DNA from: Zea mays
Lineage: Eukaryota > Streptophyta > Magnoliopsida > Poales > Poaceae
Direction: 5' to 3'
DNA length: 64,000 nt
NCBI RefSeq assembly: GCF_902167145.1
Contig: NC_050105.1
Location: 124,513,898 to 124,577,897 of the forward strand
Part shown: positions 10,945 through 22,800 of the stretch, one piece after another
Layout: each line of letters opens with the position of its first letter
Numbering within the stretch: position 1 is the first letter of the stretch
Translations under genes and position numbers: made by a program
The notes under the pieces: model-generated
The model's database searches: none
What the model was told of the DNA's origin: nothing
What the model saw: only the letters and a program-made list of their open reading frames with translations

Positions 10945-12753
10945 CTACAACGGTTGCAACAATCCAGCAGGTCTCTGGTGCTCTGCCTTAATTCTTCGAC
11001 AACTATCGCACATAGCCACATGCTCTGCAATTTCTCTCTTCATTCCGTACCACCAGAATTTCTTCTTCAGATCCTGATACATCTTCTCACTGCCAGGGTG
11101 AATCGAATAGGCTGTCTCATGAGCTTCCTTGAGAATCAACTCCCGAATGGACTGGACATTGGGAACACACAAGCGGTCTTTGAACCATATCACACCTTCT
11201 GCATCTTCTCGAAAATCTTTGCCTCTGCCATCTAGAATCAGTCGCCGGATCTCACTGATCTTCTCATCATTCTTCTGCGCTTCTTTGATTTCGCGCTCCA
11301 AGGTAGGTTCCAACTCAACTGTGACTCCTCGCGAATTGTTCAGAAATCCGAGACTCAACCTGTCAAACTCCTTGGCCAACTCATAAGGCATCGGACGAGC
11401 GACCATCAGATTGACTTGACTCTTTTTGCTCAAAGCATCTGCCACTACGTTTGCTTTGCCTGGATGGTAATGAATCTCCAACTCATAGTCTTTGATCAAC
11501 TCTAACCATCTTCGTTGCCTCATGTTCAACTCTGACTGAGTGAATATGTACTTCAGACTCTTGTGGTCTGTGTATACATCGCATTTCTGTCCATACAGAT
11601 AGTGCCTCCATGACTTCAGTGCATGAACCACTGCTGCCAACTCTAGGTCATGGATTGGGTAGTTCTTCTCATGAACCTTCAACTGTCGGGACGAGTAAGC
11701 CACAACTCTTCCCTCTTGCATCAACACGCATCCCAAACCTGTGTAACAAGCATCACAATACACCGAGAAGGGCTTGTGCACATCAGGCAAGACTAGGACA
11801 GGCGCTGTAGTCAACTTCTCTTTCAGCGCTTCAAAGGCCTCTTGGCATTTCTGGGTCCACTTGAACTCAACTTTGTTGCCTAGCAACGCTGTCATTGGTT
11901 TCGCAATCTTCGAAAACCCTTCAATGAATCGCCGATAATATCCGGCCATTCCAATGAAACTCTTGATTCCTCGAGCATCTGTTGGCGCTTTCCAGTTCAA
12001 AATGTCTGCCACTTTCTTCGGATCCACAACCAATCCTTCTTTGTTGATTATGTGACCCAAGAACAGGACTTCATTGATCCAGAACTCACACTTGCTCAAT
12101 TTTGCATACAACTGGTGCTCTCGCAATCTCTGCAACACCATCTTCAAATGTTCTGCGTGCTCTTCTTTGCTTTGAGAATAAACCAGAATGTCATCAATGA
12201 ATACCACCACAAACTTATCAAGATAATCCATGAATACACTATTCATCAAGTTCATGAAGAACGCTGGCGCATTGGTCAAACCAAAAGACATCACTGTGAA
12301 CTCATACAACCCATACTTGGAAATGAATGTCGTCTTCGGAATGTCCGAAGGTCGGATCCTGAGCTGATGATAACCTGACCTCAGATCAATCTTGGAGAAC
12401 ACACTGGCTCCTCTCAACTGGTCGAACAGATCTTCTATTCTGGGCAAAGGATACTTGTTCTTGATCGTGACCTCATTCAGAGCTCGGTAATCGATACACA
12501 TTCTCTTGGTGCCATCTTTCTTTTCCACAAACAAGACAGGGGCGGCCCAAGGCGAGGTGCTTGGCCGAATGTAACCTTTCTCTGACAGCTCATCAATTTG
12601 CTTCTTAAGCTCAACTAACTCTGGTCCGGATATTCTGTAAGCTCTCTTAAAGATGGGGGCGGTTCCAGGAAGAAGCTCTATAGCAAACTCAACTTTCCGC
12701 TCTGGTGGCATACCCGGTAAGTCCTTTGGAAACACATCTGGGAACTCAGACAC
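10945..12753 (-). pseudogene. E1 reverse transcriptase, RNase H and integrase zinc finger
   Basis: A 602-codon block of the E1 gag-pol frame. RT motifs are in order: [43 protein letters not shown], and the catalytic FIDDILVYS box. RNase H follows with [25 protein letters not shown] and YTDHKSLKY. Its end holds the integrase HHCC finger ([14 protein letters not shown] ... CDSCRR). The block is open throughout; it is bounded by in-frame TGA at 12814-12816 and TAG at 10945-10947. It would convert genomic RNA to DNA and degrade the RNA strand within virus-like particles. High intactness agrees with the low LTR divergence. Confidence 0.93.
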
Positions 12754-12813
12754 AACCTTGATACTCTCAATTGGGTCTGCTTCACTGCTATCAACGGCTA
12801 TCTGATAACAACT

Positions 12814-13296
12814 TCATTTCTTTGGCTCAGGCGGGACTAACTCGGTCACCACTTCCTCTCCTAGTGGAGACACCAACTTGATTGTCCTCTTATCACAACT
12901 AATATCTGCCTGATATTTATCTAGCCAATTCATCCCTAGGATGACATCTATTCCCTGAGTACCCATTACTATAAGGTTGGCGGGAAACGCTATCCCCCTT
13001 ATTTCCACACTTATATTCAAACAAATGCTATCGGCTCGAATTCTACCACCGGCTGAGTCAATTTGAATGGGGGTTGACATGGTAGTAATTGGAAGATTAT
13101 GTGCTTCTACCCATGATGCAGTAATGAAAGAATGTGTTGCTCCAGTATCAAATAACACTTCTGCAATATGGGAGTCGACTGGGAACATACCTACTATCAT
13201 GCCGGGGGTCTCCTGAACTGCTTCAGCCTCCAAGTGGTTCAGCCTTCCATGATTATAGCGCGGCTGAGAGCGATTGCCTGCTCCAGGCTGAGGCAC
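12814..13296 (-). pseudogene. E1 aspartic protease region
   Basis: Minus-strand block in the gag-pol frame with the retropepsin active-site motif VLFDTGATHSFI and a downstream [12 protein letters not shown], the usual layout of Ty3/gypsy protease just before RT. It would cut the polyprotein. A TGA codon at 12814-12816 interrupts the frame after PPEPKK, where translation would otherwise continue into RT. Upstream it joins the gag zinc knuckle. Confidence 0.9.
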
Positions 13297-14418
13297 ATTC
13301 TGCTTTGCTGGGGCATTTGGGCCTGACTGCTGCTGGGCTGCCTTCTTCGGACATTACATCACCCAATGGCCTTGCTCTCCACAGTGGAAACATGCCCTGT
13401 TTCCAACCTGAGCTGGTGCTGCCTGATTGTTCTGCTGATTTGCTGGGGCAGGAAGGCGAGGTGCCTGCTGATTCTGCTTCTGAAACTGACCTCCTGACTG
13501 ATTGCTCTGACGGTTCTGGTACTGGTGCTGAGGATACTGCCTTTGGAACTGCTGATGCTGAGGTGGACGCTGGTTCTGCCTGAACTGCTGAGGTTGATTG
13601 CTTGAGAAACGAGGACGATTGCTGCTTCCAGGCTAGGGTCCACTGATCTTGCGCTTACGATCCTCCATCTCTTTACGCTTCCTTTCTGTCATGATTACTC
13701 TATCAATCAGGTGCTGGAATGTCGGAAAGGTGTGATTCATCAGTTGGTACTGCAGAGGGTCAACCAAGCCTCTCAGGAAACGGTACTGTCGCTTGGCGTC
13801 GGTGTTGACATCTTCAGGAGCATAACGAGACAGCTGCAGAAATCTGTCTCGGTATTTACTGACAGACGATGACCCTTGCTTGAGAGCCAGGAACTCCTCC
13901 TTCTTCACTGTCATCAGACCTGCAGGAACATGGTACTGACGAAAGCTACCTCTGAACTCTTCCCAAGTGATGGCGTCGGGGTGGGCATGGGTGGCGAGGT
14001 AAGACTCCCACCATGATTGGGCTGCTCCTCTCAACAGACGGGGACCATACAAGACTTTCTCCCTGTCATCGCACTGAGCGGTGTGCAACTCCCGCTCCAC
14101 AGTGCGCAGCCAATCTTCAGCATCCATGGGGTCAGAAGAATGAGCGAACGTTGGTGGATGACCTCTCATGAATTCAGCAGGCTTGTCTCTGGGCATCTGA
14201 GGCTGAGGCTGAGGTGGGGCCTGCTGCTGTTGCTGCTGCTGCTGAATGGCGGCCAAAGTCTGACCGATGGCTTGAACTGCCTGAGTCTGCATCAGAAACA
14301 TCTGCTCGATGGACATCGGGGGCGGGGGCGGCAGGTGCTGCTGCTGGGGCACCTCATCCTGCGGAGCGGCTCGCTCCTGCTGAGCACGCCTTCCTCCTCT
14401 GCGCCTGTTCTCTGACAT
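13297..14418 (-). pseudogene. E1 gag (capsid and zinc knuckle)
   Basis: I place the start at the ATG at 14418-14416 (MSENRRRGGRRAQQ). The frame is open to 14520 but the extra residues are not gag-like. After a glutamine/proline-rich N-terminus comes the Retrotrans_gag domain: DAEDWLRTVERELH, AQSWWESYLA, TWEEFRGSFRQYHVP, KYRDRFLQLSRYAPEDV, then a basic MTERKRKEMEDRKRK tail. A CX2C-type zinc knuckle (CFHCGEQGHW) follows. Two in-frame stops break it: TAG at 13633-13635 and TAA at 13354-13356 inside the knuckle. The whole gag-pol (14418 to 9865) is one frame with no frameshift and exactly four internal stops. Confidence 0.92.
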
Positions 14419-14823
14419 CTGCAGAATGCAACCACGCATCAGAACTGATCTGGCAAATCTTGCAGCATAAGAAAAGAGTAGAGGATTCTTCAACAGCACT
14501 GAACAGATGAGCATCTTCACTGATCTCCAACACAGACCACACAGCTTCTCAGATAAAGAGGAAAGTAGAATAAAGGGTTTCCCAACTATATAACTATCTT
14601 CATTAACATATTAGGTAAACCAAAATGCAGGGGATACCCACACTCTGGTGACAATCATTACAAAGATCCAAACCAAACATAGTTCATCATGACAAACATG
14701 AATGCACAGGATGTAGCAAACTACCCTGTCTAACTAAGATTAACTAAGACCGGGACTAACGCTAAGACTGAAACTTCTATGTATATATATTTCGTATTAA
14801 TTACAAGATCCAACTCTAACGAT
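14419..14823 (-). other. E1 spacer between ORF1 and gag
   Basis: About 400 bp of non-coding sequence. On the minus strand it ends CTGCAG immediately before the gag ATG, which resembles a 3' splice acceptor. I see no other feature. Confidence 0.5.
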
Positions 14824-15837
14824 CTATGGTTCTAGATTTATCTTGGTCTTGCAGTCGGGATTGCCATAAGACTGGTGTCCACGCCGAGGTGAGTGGTACA
14901 GGTGCTGAGTCCCGACGGGAGCGGGGGAACCACCATCCAAGTGACGACGTTCCGCGCGCTCAGCCCGCAGCTGGGCGATCTCAGCACGAGCCCTACTCAG
15001 CTCGTCCAATGCATGGTCCAGTTCCGTGTTTAGCACGGCAGCTAGGTTGACTGTGCTGCTCAACCTAGGATTGCCCTCACCGACAGGTGAGACAATCACG
15101 CCTCCTGTGCTGCCAGATGGACGGCGGGGGTAATACTTCAGGTCAAGACCGTCAGCTACCCCACCGAAAACCGAGCAGTAGTGCGAAAGCGCACGCCGTG
15201 CAGCATCTTGCATGGCTGCCTCAGCTGAGTCCCGCTCAGAGATAGAATAGTGCTCTGAGCAGGCCTCTGCACCCTGGAGACTGTTCTCCGGACAGCGCAC
15301 CAAGCAGGTTGCCTCCCAGCGGTCCGGGTAGACCCCGCGACTGTGCTGGTAGACCACACAGCGATACTTGACGGACCAAGTATGCCGGTCAAATGCCCGA
15401 CGTAGCAGGGTGTCGAGCGCATCGTGGAAGTGACACCCGCGAGCAGCGTCGCGAGTGATGGGTCGAGCAACCCATCCTTCTGGCTCATGGTTAGCAGAGA
15501 AGTCGGTGTCGTGGCTCGAGCTGTCGTCGCCACCTCCGTCGTCTGGGTCTCCTCCAGCAGCTACTCCAGAAGCTGGGACGCCCAGTGGTGGTGCAGGGGG
15601 CGGCTCCAGAGGAAGCACAGGGGAGCAGCTCCTCACAGACTCTATCTCCTGGTGGAGCGAGAAAGAAGAGCCCTGCTGCTCCTGTCGTCGACGCTCCTGC
15701 TCCTCACGCAGGCGGTGGTGCAGTCTCTCCAAGTGGCTGGACTGTCCGGCCACGGGACGGCGAAGCGGACGCTCAGCAAGGCGGGAAGGTAAGAAGGGGA
15801 TGACTGACTTTCGTGCAGTGTGTCTAAGTCGAGCCAT
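14824..15837 (-). CDS. E1 extra ORF upstream of gag (ORF1), function unknown
   Basis: An intact 337-codon sense ORF lies between the primer-binding site and gag, where canonical Ty3/gypsy elements have only a leader. The N-terminus is basic (MARLRHTARK). A charged, coiled-coil-like stretch (HLERLHHRLREEQERRR) covers residues 35-60, an acidic Gly/Asp/Ser segment about 90-115, and a conserved-looking central part about 120-230 has a WEATCLVRC strand and a helix rich in alanine (SAEAAMQDAARRALSHYC). The C-terminus is another predicted coiled coil (ELDHALDELSRARAEIAQL). The strand-then-Ala-rich-helix pattern recalls double-stranded RNA-binding domains; that is a weak inference. The ATG is preceded by TTTTGTAG, acceptor-like. 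Unlike gag-pol next door it has no stop codon. Could be an RNA-binding or regulatory cofactor. Confidence 0.75.
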   Translation of the reverse strand: MARLRHTARKSVIPFLPSRLAERPLRRPVAGQSSHLERLHHRLREEQERRRQEQQGSSFSLHQEIESVRSCSPVLPLEPPPAPPLGVPASGVAAGGDPDDGGGDDSSSHDTDFSANHEPEGWVARPITRDAARGCHFHDALDTLLRRAFDRHTWSVKYRCVVYQHSRGVYPDRWEATCLVRCPENSLQGAEACSEHYSISERDSAEAAMQDAARRALSHYCSVFGGVADGLDLKYYPRRPSGSTGGVIVSPVGEGNPRLSSTVNLAAVLNTELDHALDELSRARAEIAQLRAERAERRHLDGGSPAPVGTQHLYHSPRRGHQSYGNPDCKTKINLEP

Positions 15838-16080
15838 CTACAAAAGACATCGCAAGCAAAAGGGTGAGAACAGAATTAATATGACCAGCAAATAATGAAT
15901 CATGAGTGAATGAAGGATTAGAATGAAACATGATTTTCAGCAAGGTATAATATATAGTAGAACATAGGTTTGGTCGGTATGACCAACTTTTGAAGGGATA
16001 TCAAAGTCAAGGCAGAGACAGAGGTCTATAGTCCTTAGAACGACCATTCTATTCTAGGTTAGCGGTCCTACAGTCAGCAC

Positions 16081-16094
16081 GGCCTTTGATACCA
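16081..16094 (-). other. E1 primer-binding site (tRNA-iMet type)
   Basis: Four bases inside the 5' LTR, the minus strand reads TGGTATCAAAGGCC, close to the complement of the initiator methionine tRNA 3' end. The 243 bp between it and ORF1 are leader, with no other feature seen. Confidence 0.85.
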
Positions 16095-16098
16095 CTTA

Positions 16099-18828
16099 TG
16101 TCACACCCGGTTTTAGAAGGCAAACCGAATGCGAACCATGTACGTGCCAGGATTAGTTATTCACGTACACAGCAGTTACATAATATGGACATCATCACAC
16201 AGTGCTCAAAATAGTATTAAAAGGGAATAATAGTCGATTACATCGTACGTCTGAGACGTCCATATAGTTCTTACAATAAATCAAAGTGCGGAAAAGAAAC
16301 GTAGATAACTGCGGCCTTCACAGGCAGCCGACTGGGGGTTGCCGCTAACCCACGCCTAGAACTCGTCGTAGTCTTGGAACTCCTGGAAGTCTCCTTCCAC
16401 AGCTTCATCTTCGCCTGAGCAGTGGTTGCAATGTTGACAACCTGGGGGGGGGGGGGGTTTGGTGTGTAGAGCAAGGGTGAGTACACATCAACATACTCAG
16501 CAAGTATCCTGTTTGGCTGTAGTGGACTAGCTTTATGTGGGGATAAGTCAAGCAGTTGCTTTTAGTTGGTCAGATTATTACTTACTAGTAGAAAGCCAAG
16601 TTTTAGCATTAACCCAAGTTATTAACCCGATGTACCCTTTCCAAACGGAAAGAATACCACTTACCAGCACCATAGTCATAACCAAAACCATCAATCTCAT
16701 AGCCACCTGTACCACAATGTCTCTGATCAAGTACCACTAATCATTGGAGCTCCCTTGGCCGCTCATAACCGTGAGCACGGCTGATATATCAGTTTTCAAA
16801 CACTCTGCAGAGGTTGTGCACTTTACCCACAAGCCGTGATTCCCATTTTGCCCGGAGAGAGCTACTCCCCATTGACCACTACCTAGGTGGCCTAGCAGGG
16901 CATCACTACGTAGCCTTTACAAAGATTTCCCGGGACTGTAGCCACCCGTTAGGTTTCCTAAATGTACCGCACTCCTCCCCAAGGGACAAATCAACCTTGG
17001 CAGAGCGAGCCGCATACACCGAGCCCCATTGACGGCACGACGGCTAAGTGAACTACATCCCGGATCCTCTAATTATTCAGCTAAGGGCACCCCATTCTAC
17101 CCTCATGGTTGCACTGTTTTCCCGGGCGGTCATCCATAGAACAGGTCCTTACGGAGAGGCACTCGAGAAACCGCTCGAGCCCCCTTGAAGGTCACAAGTA
17201 CAACATCATAATAAGAGAAGGGAAAACAGCGTATCATAGATAATCTCATCATGTTCATTGATTAGAATTGAGCAATAGCATAAAGCTAAACAATAATAAT
17301 CCAACCCAAATAGGTAAGCAAGGATAGGGATAACAAAAGCTAGTCAATCCTTAGGTATAAATGTGTAAAGCGGGAGGTGAATTAAAGAATGAATAGGACA
17401 GAGATAGGTCAAAGGACACTTGCCTCCACCAACCGACTGCTGCTCAGGGGCTTCTCCTGCGAGTTCCTCGGGCTCTTCGACCGGATCGTTCTCTATGCGA
17501 TTGCAAGCATACATACATTCATCCATTCAAATTGGGAAACAAACAGTACATCATACAAGGGAACAAATAAAGTGAATATGCATCAAGTATGACATTCGAT
17601 ATCGCATTCATTATGGTTAGAAAGAAACGGGAAAAGGTCTCGCAGGGGTTAAAGCTTATGCACTAACGATTAGTTACAATTGGTTCTAACAAAAGAATTT
17701 AGTTATATGCACTAATGGGAACCTAGTCATTTTTAGTTGATCAACATTGAACTGGATAAACAATTGATTATATGAATCAACTAGCGTAACGGAATTCCAA
17801 ATTAAATTTCCTGTTTCAATAACACGAACAATGATCAACCTACCTAAAATAAAATACATAACAGTAATAAAGTAAAATGAAAAAGATAAAATAAAAAATA
17901 AAAAAAAGGAAGGAGGGGGGGGGCGGTTGAACCGGCCTGGGGCAGGGGCGGCTGGGCAGGGCGCGGGCGCGGGCGCGGGGCGGGGGTCGGCCGAGCTGGG
18001 GCGCGCAGGGGGAGGCCGGGCTGGGCGGCCGAGCTGGGCGGGCGGGCGGCCGAACCGGCCAGGGGGCGGGGCAGGGCGCGCCGGGGCGGCGGCGGCCGAG
18101 CTGGGCGGGCGGGCGGCCGAACCGGCCAGGGGGCGGGGCAGGGCGCGCCGAGGCGGCGGCGGCCAAGCCGGCCAGGGGGCGGCCGAGCTGGGCGGCGGGC
18201 GGCCGGACCGGGGCGCAGGGGCGGCCGAGCGGCGGGGCCGAGCCGGGTAGGGGGAAGGGGAGGGGAGATGGGGGAGGGAGGAGAGGGGGAGGGGGACCTC
18301 ACCGGGGACGGGGATGGGCGGCCGAACCGGCGACGAGCAGGGGCGGCGGCTAGGGCAGGGGGGGCGGCGGCTGGGGTGGGGAAGAGAGAGAATGAGAGGG
18401 AGGGAGAGGGATTGGGGGGATTGGGAGGGTAAGGGAGGGGGCGGCTGGGCCAAAGGGCCCAAAGGGGGCGCGAGTGGGGGCGGCTGGGCCGGCCGGGGCG
18501 GCCCACGGCGCGGGAGAGAGAAAAAAAAAGAGAGAGAAAGAAAAAGAAAAAGAAAGAAAAGGTTTTTTTCTCCTTTTCGAAATCCGATCTTTCTAGATGA
18601 ATGCACCTGCATCTCTAAGCAATCAAAGAATGCATAGTTCGGCATGGTGCATCAAGCAACATAAAGTAATTTAGGGTTTTTCTTTACACGGGAATTCCAA
18701 GCCGAACTCCGCTAACTTTGGAAAAGATCAAGGTTTAGCGAGGGAATGAGAAAAAGAAAAGGGTAACGCCTGAATTTGGTGAAAGAAAAGAAGAAAAAAA
18801 ATTCTACCCCCAAATTCAGGGCGTTACA
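16099..18828 (-). mobile_element. E1 5' LTR
   Basis: 2,730-bp partner of 7116-9828. It has a longer poly-G run near 16445 and slightly different GC-rich repeats (17915-18510). It ends at GTTACA (18828) and is followed by the AGAGG duplication, after which E2 resumes. Confidence 0.95.
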
Positions 18829-18833
18829 AGAGG

Positions 18834-19578
18834 GAATCACGGCTTGTGGGTAAAGTGCGCAACCTCTGTAGAGTGTTATGAAACTGATATATCAGCCGTG
18901 CTCGCGGTTATGAGCGGCCAAGTGAGCTCCATTGATTAGAGACACATTGAATCAGGGCTACTTTGTTTACAGATGATGATGAGGATAATGCTGGTTTCTA
19001 TTGTGATTATGATTATGATTATGGTTTTTGGTATTCTTTCCGTTTGGAAAAGAGTACTTTTGGGTTAACAACTTGGGTTACTGTTAAAACTTGGCTCTCT
19101 ACTAGTAATAATTACCTGACCAACAAAAAGCAACTGCTTGACCTTAACCCCACATAAAGCTAGTCCACTACAGCCAAACGGGACATTTGCTGAGTACGTT
19201 GATGTGTACTCACCCTTGCTTTCATAAAACACCAGGTTGCCTTTGATGCAATCTATGCTTAGGTAAAGAAGAAGGAGAACGATGTCGAGGCGAATCTCCA
19301 GGAGTTCCAGGACGTCGATGAGTTCGAGGATTAGGCTAGCGATCTCCCCTAGTCAGCTGCCTGTGGTGGGTTTGTTTATGTTGGCTACGTTTTGATTCTG
19401 TGTACTTTGATTTATATTATGTAAATGGCTCTAGTCTGTAATATTATTACTTACTTTTATTGTTATTCGAAGCATTGTGCTATGATGAGTCATTTATGTA
19501 ATCGCTGTGTATGTGAATTTCTGATCCTGGCACGTACATGATTTGCATTCGGTTTACCTTCTAAAACTGGGTGTGACA
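18834..19578 (+). mobile_element. E2 5' LTR, second segment
   Basis: Resumes directly after the second AGAGG copy. It contains the inverted double palindrome (18884-18907), is homologous to the E1 LTR start region in reverse, and ends CTGGGTGTGACA at 19578. A short open frame at 18963-19157 is not gene-like. Confidence 0.9.
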
Positions 19579-19842
19579 TAAGTGGTATCAAAGCCGTGTT
19601 GACTATAGGACCGCTAGTCTAGAGTAGCATTGCCCGTTTTAAGAACTTATTGACTATTACTTCACCTCATCCTTGATTCTGCTTCAAAATATTAGTCACC
19701 TAGTATAATTCTATGTTGTGCTCCTATATGTCCCCTTGCCAAAAGTATTTTATTCTACTATGGTCTATACTTCTCTCAATCTATTAGATCTGATCTCACT
19801 CTTGTGCTTGCGACATCTTTGTAGATGCCCCCTGACCATAAC
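19579..19842 (+). other. E2 primer-binding site and leader
   Basis: TGGTATCAAAGCC at 19583-19595 is the tRNA-iMet-type PBS. The next 60 bases align by eye with the E1 leader (GTGTTGACTATAGGACCGCTA against GTGCTGACTGTAGGACCGCTA), so E1 and E2 are related families. At 19825 an ATG follows CTTTGTAG, in the same setting as the E1 ORF1 start, and may be the start of the E2 copy of that ORF. E3 interrupts 18 bases later, in ATAAC. Confidence 0.75.
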
Positions 19843-22800
19843 TGTAACACCCCTGGTGTTACAATTACTAAAACCTAAGCATAACATCATAAGCATTGAC
19901 ATTTCATGTGATTGTCACACCTACGATGCATTCACTAGACAAAAATTTCAAACAAGTTGTATTGGTATGACATTTTGTGGATAAAACCCTAGAATAGGGT
20001 ACTTAACCCTAAAAAGGGATCAGAAGGGTAAAACAAAGTCCAAATAGAGAAAACTCTAAAGCTCAATTGAAATAGTCATAAAATGTTACTGAGAATGGAC
20101 CTAAGTTACATCCAAACCCCTGAAATGTCTAAAACCCTAAAAAGGACCCTAGAAAGCCCTAAACCTAAACCCTAGGGGGCTAAGTGCAAAATTAGTGCAC
20201 TTTTGGACTAAAGTGCAAAAACCATGATAATAAGGTGTCTTAAGTCATATGGTTCACAATTATGAAGATTTGCAACCCAAACCTTGAGATTTGGACTTAA
20301 TTGCAAAAGAGCCACACTTGAACTCTTTTGGTTAAGTCTGAATTTCAGTGTAATGGGTTCATCTTTGGGGCCTTGTAACTTCCAAACAAAAAGGATTTTG
20401 CCCTAGGTCACCACATCAATTTGGTAGATCTATCATAGGAGGATAACTTTGATACAGACATCCTCTTCGGTTGTTACACAAAAATTGGAGAAAAGCAAGC
20501 CCAAAGTTGCTCTGTCAGACTGGTATCGAGTTAACTGAAACTGCAATCAGGAATGGTCACCGTGATATGGGACCAATTTGAGCATGCCATATCTTTGAAT
20601 TCGTTCGGTTTTGACCCAAGAATCCTATAGTAAGTTTGTAGACTGATGTTTAGTGAACAAATTCTGTTAAGAAAGGTTGCTCAGTCCTTAACAAGAATCA
20701 AGAGAACCAGTAGATTAAAGGGAGCCGGTTCAGAAGAACGCTGAAGATCAAACACTAAAAAATCTGAAGAACACCGAAAAGATCTACGTCACTGTGGATT
20801 CAGATGAGCTCGAGTGATCCGGGGGGGGGGGGGGGGGAATTGATCCGGGATGGATAACTTCGAACGTGGTGCGATTCTGTGAACCCAGTCGAGCGTGGCC
20901 GGAGTTAGTCACCGGCGGCCGCCGTGACTCAGATAATTCCGCCGCGGTGTCACCCGTACCTTGCTCCTTCCTCACTATGTCTCTTCCCTACGTGGTAACC
21001 ATGTGCAAACAAAGTTATCCATGGCCGTAGATAGCTAGCTGGACCACCGTGGCTATAAAGGGCACCATGAACCACGGCGGGGTATGCACACCTCCACCCA
21101 GTGAGTTGATCGAAATCCAAAATTTGCGCTGCCTCTGCCCCCTCCTCCCAAATTGAATGTGCACGGTGAAACTATAGTTCCTTACGGCCGTATAGCCCCA
21201 ATCTCCACCCCCCCAATTTCACCCAGAGCCACCGCGACACCATTTTCCCCCTTTCTCTGTCACCGACAAGCCCAGGTCCTCCGTGCTCCGTGGCCAGACC
21301 ACTCTGGTAAGGCTCTGTACATCTTGAGTGTTGTTTTAGTAGCTCTGTATGCTCGTGAAGCTTTCCGGCAACCGTTGGACCAATTCAAGCATGATTGAAC
21401 GGGAACACGGGGTTTGATGTCACGGTTTCCGCCGTGCACATGGGCAGGCCATTCTCAATGTGTTCAAGCCGAAATCAACGAGTGTTCCAAGGTCACCTTG
21501 AGTCGGTTATGCCTCCCCTGTAGCTAGACTAGACAGCCACCACCGGTCATGGCCAGAACGGGCCGCGTCAGTGATGAACGGCGAGCGCACCGTGGTCAGG
21601 GACCTATTTGGAGAAGAAACGAAGTTCTGGGGACCTCTGTGTAAGATGTCAGTGACTCTTAGAATATTCTGTAGAACGTTTTACAAATTAGTTAAGACCT
21701 CGGGGGCATTTTCGCAAGTCAGTCGTGTAGACGCGCGTGCGGGCACGCGTGGGCGCGTTCCCGCCTGTGGATGGGCCGACCTGGGCCCGATTCTGTCGAG
21801 TACTGTTCATATTCTTTTCTTTTTCCTTTTCTACCAGAGCTAAAACAATTCTAGAAAAGTGTAGAAAAATGGTAAAAATGCCAAAGCAATTTTGCTAGGT
21901 TTCTAATTTCCTGTAGAATTTAATAAAAATAGTTCCATGATTTTTAGTTTAAATAAGAAATTATAGGGTATTTTAAACATCTCAAAACCATGCTTCTGGA
22001 TTTTTAGAAAATAAATAATAAATCCAAAATTCACTAAATTTTTAGGATAAACTTTAAATAATATTTAGAAACCTTGGGTAGAGTTTGGTATGTTTTGAAC
22101 CATGTTTGATACTTAGAACCCAAAACCCTACCCCTTGCCCCGTGAACTTCACTTTTGACTCTAGAAACCCTAAGTTCTCGGAGATCCGTGAAGGAAAATT
22201 GTATTCAAGACTTTAGATAATAAACTTTTATTATCTTTGCACTCTCATGAGCATTACATGAGCATTCATTATTATGTATGGTGATATTTAGAAAACGAAG
22301 AAGAAGTAGAAGAAGAGAAGACTCCACCACCACCACCTGAGGAACATCAGGCAGGCAACTGCTTTTATTTTGATATCTGCGGATCTGAGCCTAATTCACC
22401 AGTAAAACAAGGCAAGCCCCGGTGCATTTGCCACCTCCTTGTTACTTTTAAACTCTTTCTCACTTACTTGATGCATTAGGTGATAGGAGTTGTGTGCTAA
22501 ACTATTGCTGCATCTCCTTCCTTGGATTACTTCCTAATCCCTGTTTTACAAAAGGTTTTCTTATGCTTAGCTTTGCTTTAGAAAAACAAAATGTTTTGTT
22601 TTCTCAAAGATGATGTTGCAAAGTGGGTGGGTTGTTTTCAAAAATAAAACTTGATGGTGGATCCATCATGGCCATGATGGGTTCAACATTGGAAAAGATG
22701 TACCTCTGCCAGGTACCAAACTTTGGGGTTTGAATTGATTAAGCTGAGACCGGGCGGGTGAGTTGCACGAGAAGAGAGTCTCGGTGTAGTGTCTTCATCT

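Larger units (their letters stand above)
7116..18828 (-). mobile_element. E1: complete minus-strand Tekay/Del chromovirus
   Basis: Complete 11.7-kb LTR retrotransposon. LTRs are 7116-9828 (3') and 16099-18828 (5'), both TGTCACACCC...GTTACA in plus orientation. It is flanked by a perfect 5-bp duplication AGAGG (7111-7115 and 18829-18833). Order on the minus strand: 5' LTR, iMet-type PBS, extra ORF1, gag, protease, RT, RNase H, integrase, chromodomain, polypurine tract, 3' LTR. It lies inside the E2 5' LTR in the opposite orientation. The two LTRs differ by about a dozen substitutions outside the GC-rich repeat tract plus small indels, so it is the youngest LTR element in the window. Gag-pol is one frame with four nonsense codons, so this copy is probably not autonomous. 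Confidence 0.95.

Noticed and set aside
13359..13643. Minus-strand frame overlapping E1 gag end
   Set aside because: It is in a different frame from gag-pol; the gag-pol frame itself continues through the stop with correct motifs.
20155..20180. Telomere-like CCCTAAA motifs
   Set aside because: Only two or three imperfect units, inside an LTR and partly changed in the partner LTR.
21571..21843. Open frame conserved at 31194-31466
   Set aside because: The match is due to LTR duplication, not to protein conservation.
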